Source: Kordiimonadaceae bacterium
GTDB lineage: Bacteria; Pseudomonadota; Alphaproteobacteria; Sphingomonadales; Emcibacteraceae
NCBI GenBank assembly: GCA_018699075.1
Contig: JABIPV010000139.1
Coordinates: 1-5,624, forward strand
Length of the DNA: 5,624 bases
Direction: 5' to 3'
The position numbers and the translations under genes were made by a program. Below, one piece after another: positions 4,092-5,624 of this stretch (position 1 is its first letter; each line of letters opens with the position of its first letter). The notes beneath the pieces were generated by a model, which saw only the letters and a list, made by a program, of their open reading frames with translations, did not search any database and was not told the origin of the DNA.

Positions 4092-5099
4092 TTAATCTTT
4101 TTTATAGAAATGAACCCTGCCCCAGGCATTCCATTCACTGACCAGTATATTACCGTCTGCATCATAAGCAATACCGTGCGGTGATGTTACCAAACCATTT
4201 TCCCATAACTCTGGTCCAGTTTGATTTGTACTACGCTGTGTATCATCTTCGTTAGTGCCAAGGATAACAACAGTTTCACCAGCTTTATCAAGCACAATCA
4301 CGCGGCCATGAAGTTCCGCAACCCCCAAATGATCCCCATTAATCGCAAGCGCACTTGGACGACGATATCCACCATCATTAATATTTAGGATTTTACCCTC
4401 AAGGTCCATATGAATAACACGGCCATTTTCGCGGTCGGCACAAACTAGCTGTTCCGGGCTAAAGCGCGTGTCCATAATGATTTTATGACATGTGTTAAAA
4501 TTATAAGGCTCCCCTTTACCCGCAAAAGAAGTTATGTAATTTCCCATGCTGTCATAACGGTGGATATAATCCATTCCGTAACCGTCAACCACATAAATAT
4601 CGCCATTTGCCGCAACCGCGGTTCCCGTTAAGCTTAGCCCCGCTACACCGTCTTTTTGATACTGAGCAGGAATAGTTGCCAGCGCATCAATGCGCAGCAG
4701 CATCTCACCGTCAAGAGTGGTTTTATTAATATATTGTCCGTCAAGTTCAGCACCATAAATATATTCAATTCCGTTACTGTCTTCATGGATGATAAAATCA
4801 TGATAAGTGTTCGGTGCGTCTTTGACATTGCCTATATATTTACCGTCCGCGCTATAAATCTGAACCCCTTTTGGCTCCCCCATGACACTGACATAAACAT
4901 TTCCGGCTTTATCGACTTCGATATCACCATGTTGATCACCAAGTGTGGCTTGCCCTGGTGGCGGTGTTAGCCAACCTTCAACTTCGGTATAAGTGTAGGT
5001 TTCAGCTGTGCTCTCTGCCATTTCGGGTGCACTGCTCTGCTCACTACATGCGCTCAGCAATAATGCAAGTCCTGCTACTACGCTTAAATTCTTTATCAT
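4092..5099 (-). CDS. NHL-repeat-like beta-propeller lipoprotein
   Basis: The 335-residue protein begins with a lipoprotein signal ending LLLSAC, lipidated at C18, followed by a Ser/Glu/Thr linker to about residue 40. The rest consists of propeller-type strands. Repeats of the form HGDIEVDKAGNVYVS...IYSADGKYIG, GTAVAANGDIYVVDGYG...RYDSMGNYITSF, DRENGRVIHMDLEGKIL, RPSALAINGDHLGVAELHGRVIVLDKAGE and SPHGIAYDADGNILVSEWNAWGRVHFY indicate a six-bladed NHL-like fold, with the last blade ending at the C-terminus. Such domains act as binding scaffolds or as hydrolase/lyase propellers. No catalytic set is clear, so the function is unassigned. Two cysteines, in NTCHK and LVCAD, may form a disulfide. The start has AAGGGA about 7 bases upstream. 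It follows the DUF1501 gene by 32 bases, probably in one operon, so both may handle the same extracytoplasmic substrate. Confidence 0.85.
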   Translation of the reverse strand: MIKNLSVVAGLALLLSACSEQSSAPEMAESTAETYTYTEVEGWLTPPPGQATLGDQHGDIEVDKAGNVYVSVMGEPKGVQIYSADGKYIGNVKDAPNTYHDFIIHEDSNGIEYIYGAELDGQYINKTTLDGEMLLRIDALATIPAQYQKDGVAGLSLTGTAVAANGDIYVVDGYGMDYIHRYDSMGNYITSFAGKGEPYNFNTCHKIIMDTRFSPEQLVCADRENGRVIHMDLEGKILNINDGGYRRPSALAINGDHLGVAELHGRVIVLDKAGETVVILGTNEDDTQRSTNQTGPELWENGLVTSPHGIAYDADGNILVSEWNAWGRVHFYKKD

Positions 5100-5131
5100 T
5101 TTACTTCCCTTTATTTTTTTAGTTATATTTT

Positions 5132-5624
5132 TTATGCAATAATATTTGAAACCAGATTACCACCAACATCCGTCAGTCTAAAGTCACGACCCTGATATCT
5201 ATAAGTTAGTCTTTTATGATCGATGCCCATTAAGTGCATTATTGTCGCTTGCAAATCATGAACATGAACCCCGTTTTCAGCAATATTATAGCTAAAGTCA
5301 TCGGTTTTACCATATGTAAACCCTTGCTTTATACCACCACCCGCAAGCCACATGGTATAGCTTTTGATATGATGATCGCGTCCTGTTCCTTGGGCCATGG
5401 CCGTACGGCCAAATTCACCGCCCCATATTACAAGCGTATCTTCAAGTAGCCCGCGTTGTTCTAAATCCATCACGAGCGCCGCTGACGCCTGATCCGTGGT
5501 CTGACATACTTTTGGCAGGTTAATATCAATATCATGATGGTTATCCCATCCCCGATGGTAAAGCTGAATGAAACGTGATCCACCCTCAACCATTTTACGA
5601 GCCAGCAAGCAATTTCGTGCAAAT
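5132..5624 (-). CDS. DUF1501 protein (sulfatase/alkaline-phosphatase fold), C-terminal part, cut by window edge
   Basis: The frame remains open to the window edge (FARNCLLARKMVEGGSRF and on). About 164 C-terminal residues are visible, whereas the family is usually about 400-500 residues long. An internal TTG at 5608 is not the start. Diagnostic segments in order are FIQLYHRGWDNHHD, DQASAALVMDLEQRGLLEDTLVIW with GGEFGRT after it, GRDHH, LAGGGIKQGFTYG, VHVHDLQATIMHLMGIDH and YRYQGRDFRLTDV. These match DUF1501 proteins common in Planctomycetes and Verrucomicrobia. The Asp, His and Glu residues in GWDNHH, GEFGR, GRDHH and VHVHD occupy positions that bind metals in the alkaline phosphatase superfamily, but the natural reaction is unknown. 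Family members are usually exported, often by Tat; the signal lies outside the window. The propeller lipoprotein gene follows closely. Confidence 0.9.
   Translation of the reverse strand, partial: FARNCLLARKMVEGGSRFIQLYHRGWDNHHDIDINLPKVCQTTDQASAALVMDLEQRGLLEDTLVIWGGEFGRTAMAQGTGRDHHIKSYTMWLAGGGIKQGFTYGKTDDFSYNIAENGVHVHDLQATIMHLMGIDHKRLTYRYQGRDFRLTDVGGNLVSNIIA

Noticed and set aside
4656..4970. Plus-strand open frame of 104 codons inside the propeller lipoprotein gene
   Set aside because: It lies entirely antisense to a convincing lipoprotein with repeated blades. There is no ribosome site or recognisable domain.
1..5624. CRISPR arrays, tRNA or rRNA genes, insertion sequences, attachment sites
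   Set aside because: No regularly spaced repeats, cloverleaf sequences, transposase reading frames or flanking target duplications were seen on either strand.

Overview
The window is AT-rich Gram-negative chromosomal DNA. It carries several exported proteins: one Sec-exported enzyme, two lipoproteins and a small secreted Met/Lys-rich protein. Promoters and ribosome binding sites are of proteobacterial type, including a textbook sigma-54 promoter. The protein set (FtsX/MacB-type permease, YoaB-like Rid protein, periplasmic PheC, DUF2975 plus a YozG-type regulator, DUF1501) fits a low-GC marine proteobacterium, possibly an alphaproteobacterium. That placement is an inference from gene content. 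I see no tRNA, rRNA, CRISPR array or insertion sequence.

Layout. (1) 1-679, minus: N-terminal part of an ABC transporter permease cut by the window edge. Its upstream region, 680-913, holds a near-perfect sigma-54 promoter at 719-734 and two dyads with centres 22 bp apart at 796-811 and 818-833, the usual layout of binding sites for an NtrC-type activator. (2) 914-2038, plus: a two-gene operon of a YoaB-like Rid protein and a periplasmic cyclohexadienyl dehydratase (PheC). It has an extended -10 promoter and a 15-bp palindrome over the -35 position. It ends at a bidirectional terminator shared with the convergent gene. (3) 2106-2372, minus: a small secreted protein built of Met/Lys/Asp heptads. 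(4) 2469-3229, minus: a DUF2975 membrane protein followed by its usual partner, a YozG-like XRE regulator, apparently translationally coupled. (5) 3392-3850, plus: a small cysteine-containing lipoprotein with a good sigma-70 promoter. (6) 3851-4091: no protein gene, but a strong candidate small RNA on the plus strand. It has a promoter-like pair, a compact three-way junction with two C-rich loops, and an intrinsic terminator. (7) 4092-5624, minus: the end of a DUF1501 (sulfatase/phosphatase-fold) gene and a downstream beta-propeller lipoprotein, probably one operon.

How the parts relate: Rid and PheC plausibly act around aromatic amino acid synthesis, with PheC making phenylpyruvate or phenylalanine outside the cytoplasm. 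The DUF2975/XRE pair is probably a self-regulated membrane-protein/regulator module. The permease is probably switched on by a two-component or other sigma-54 activator encoded outside the window. The most novel signals are the candidate C-loop small RNA at about 3930-4075 and the intact sigma-54 control region at 719-833.
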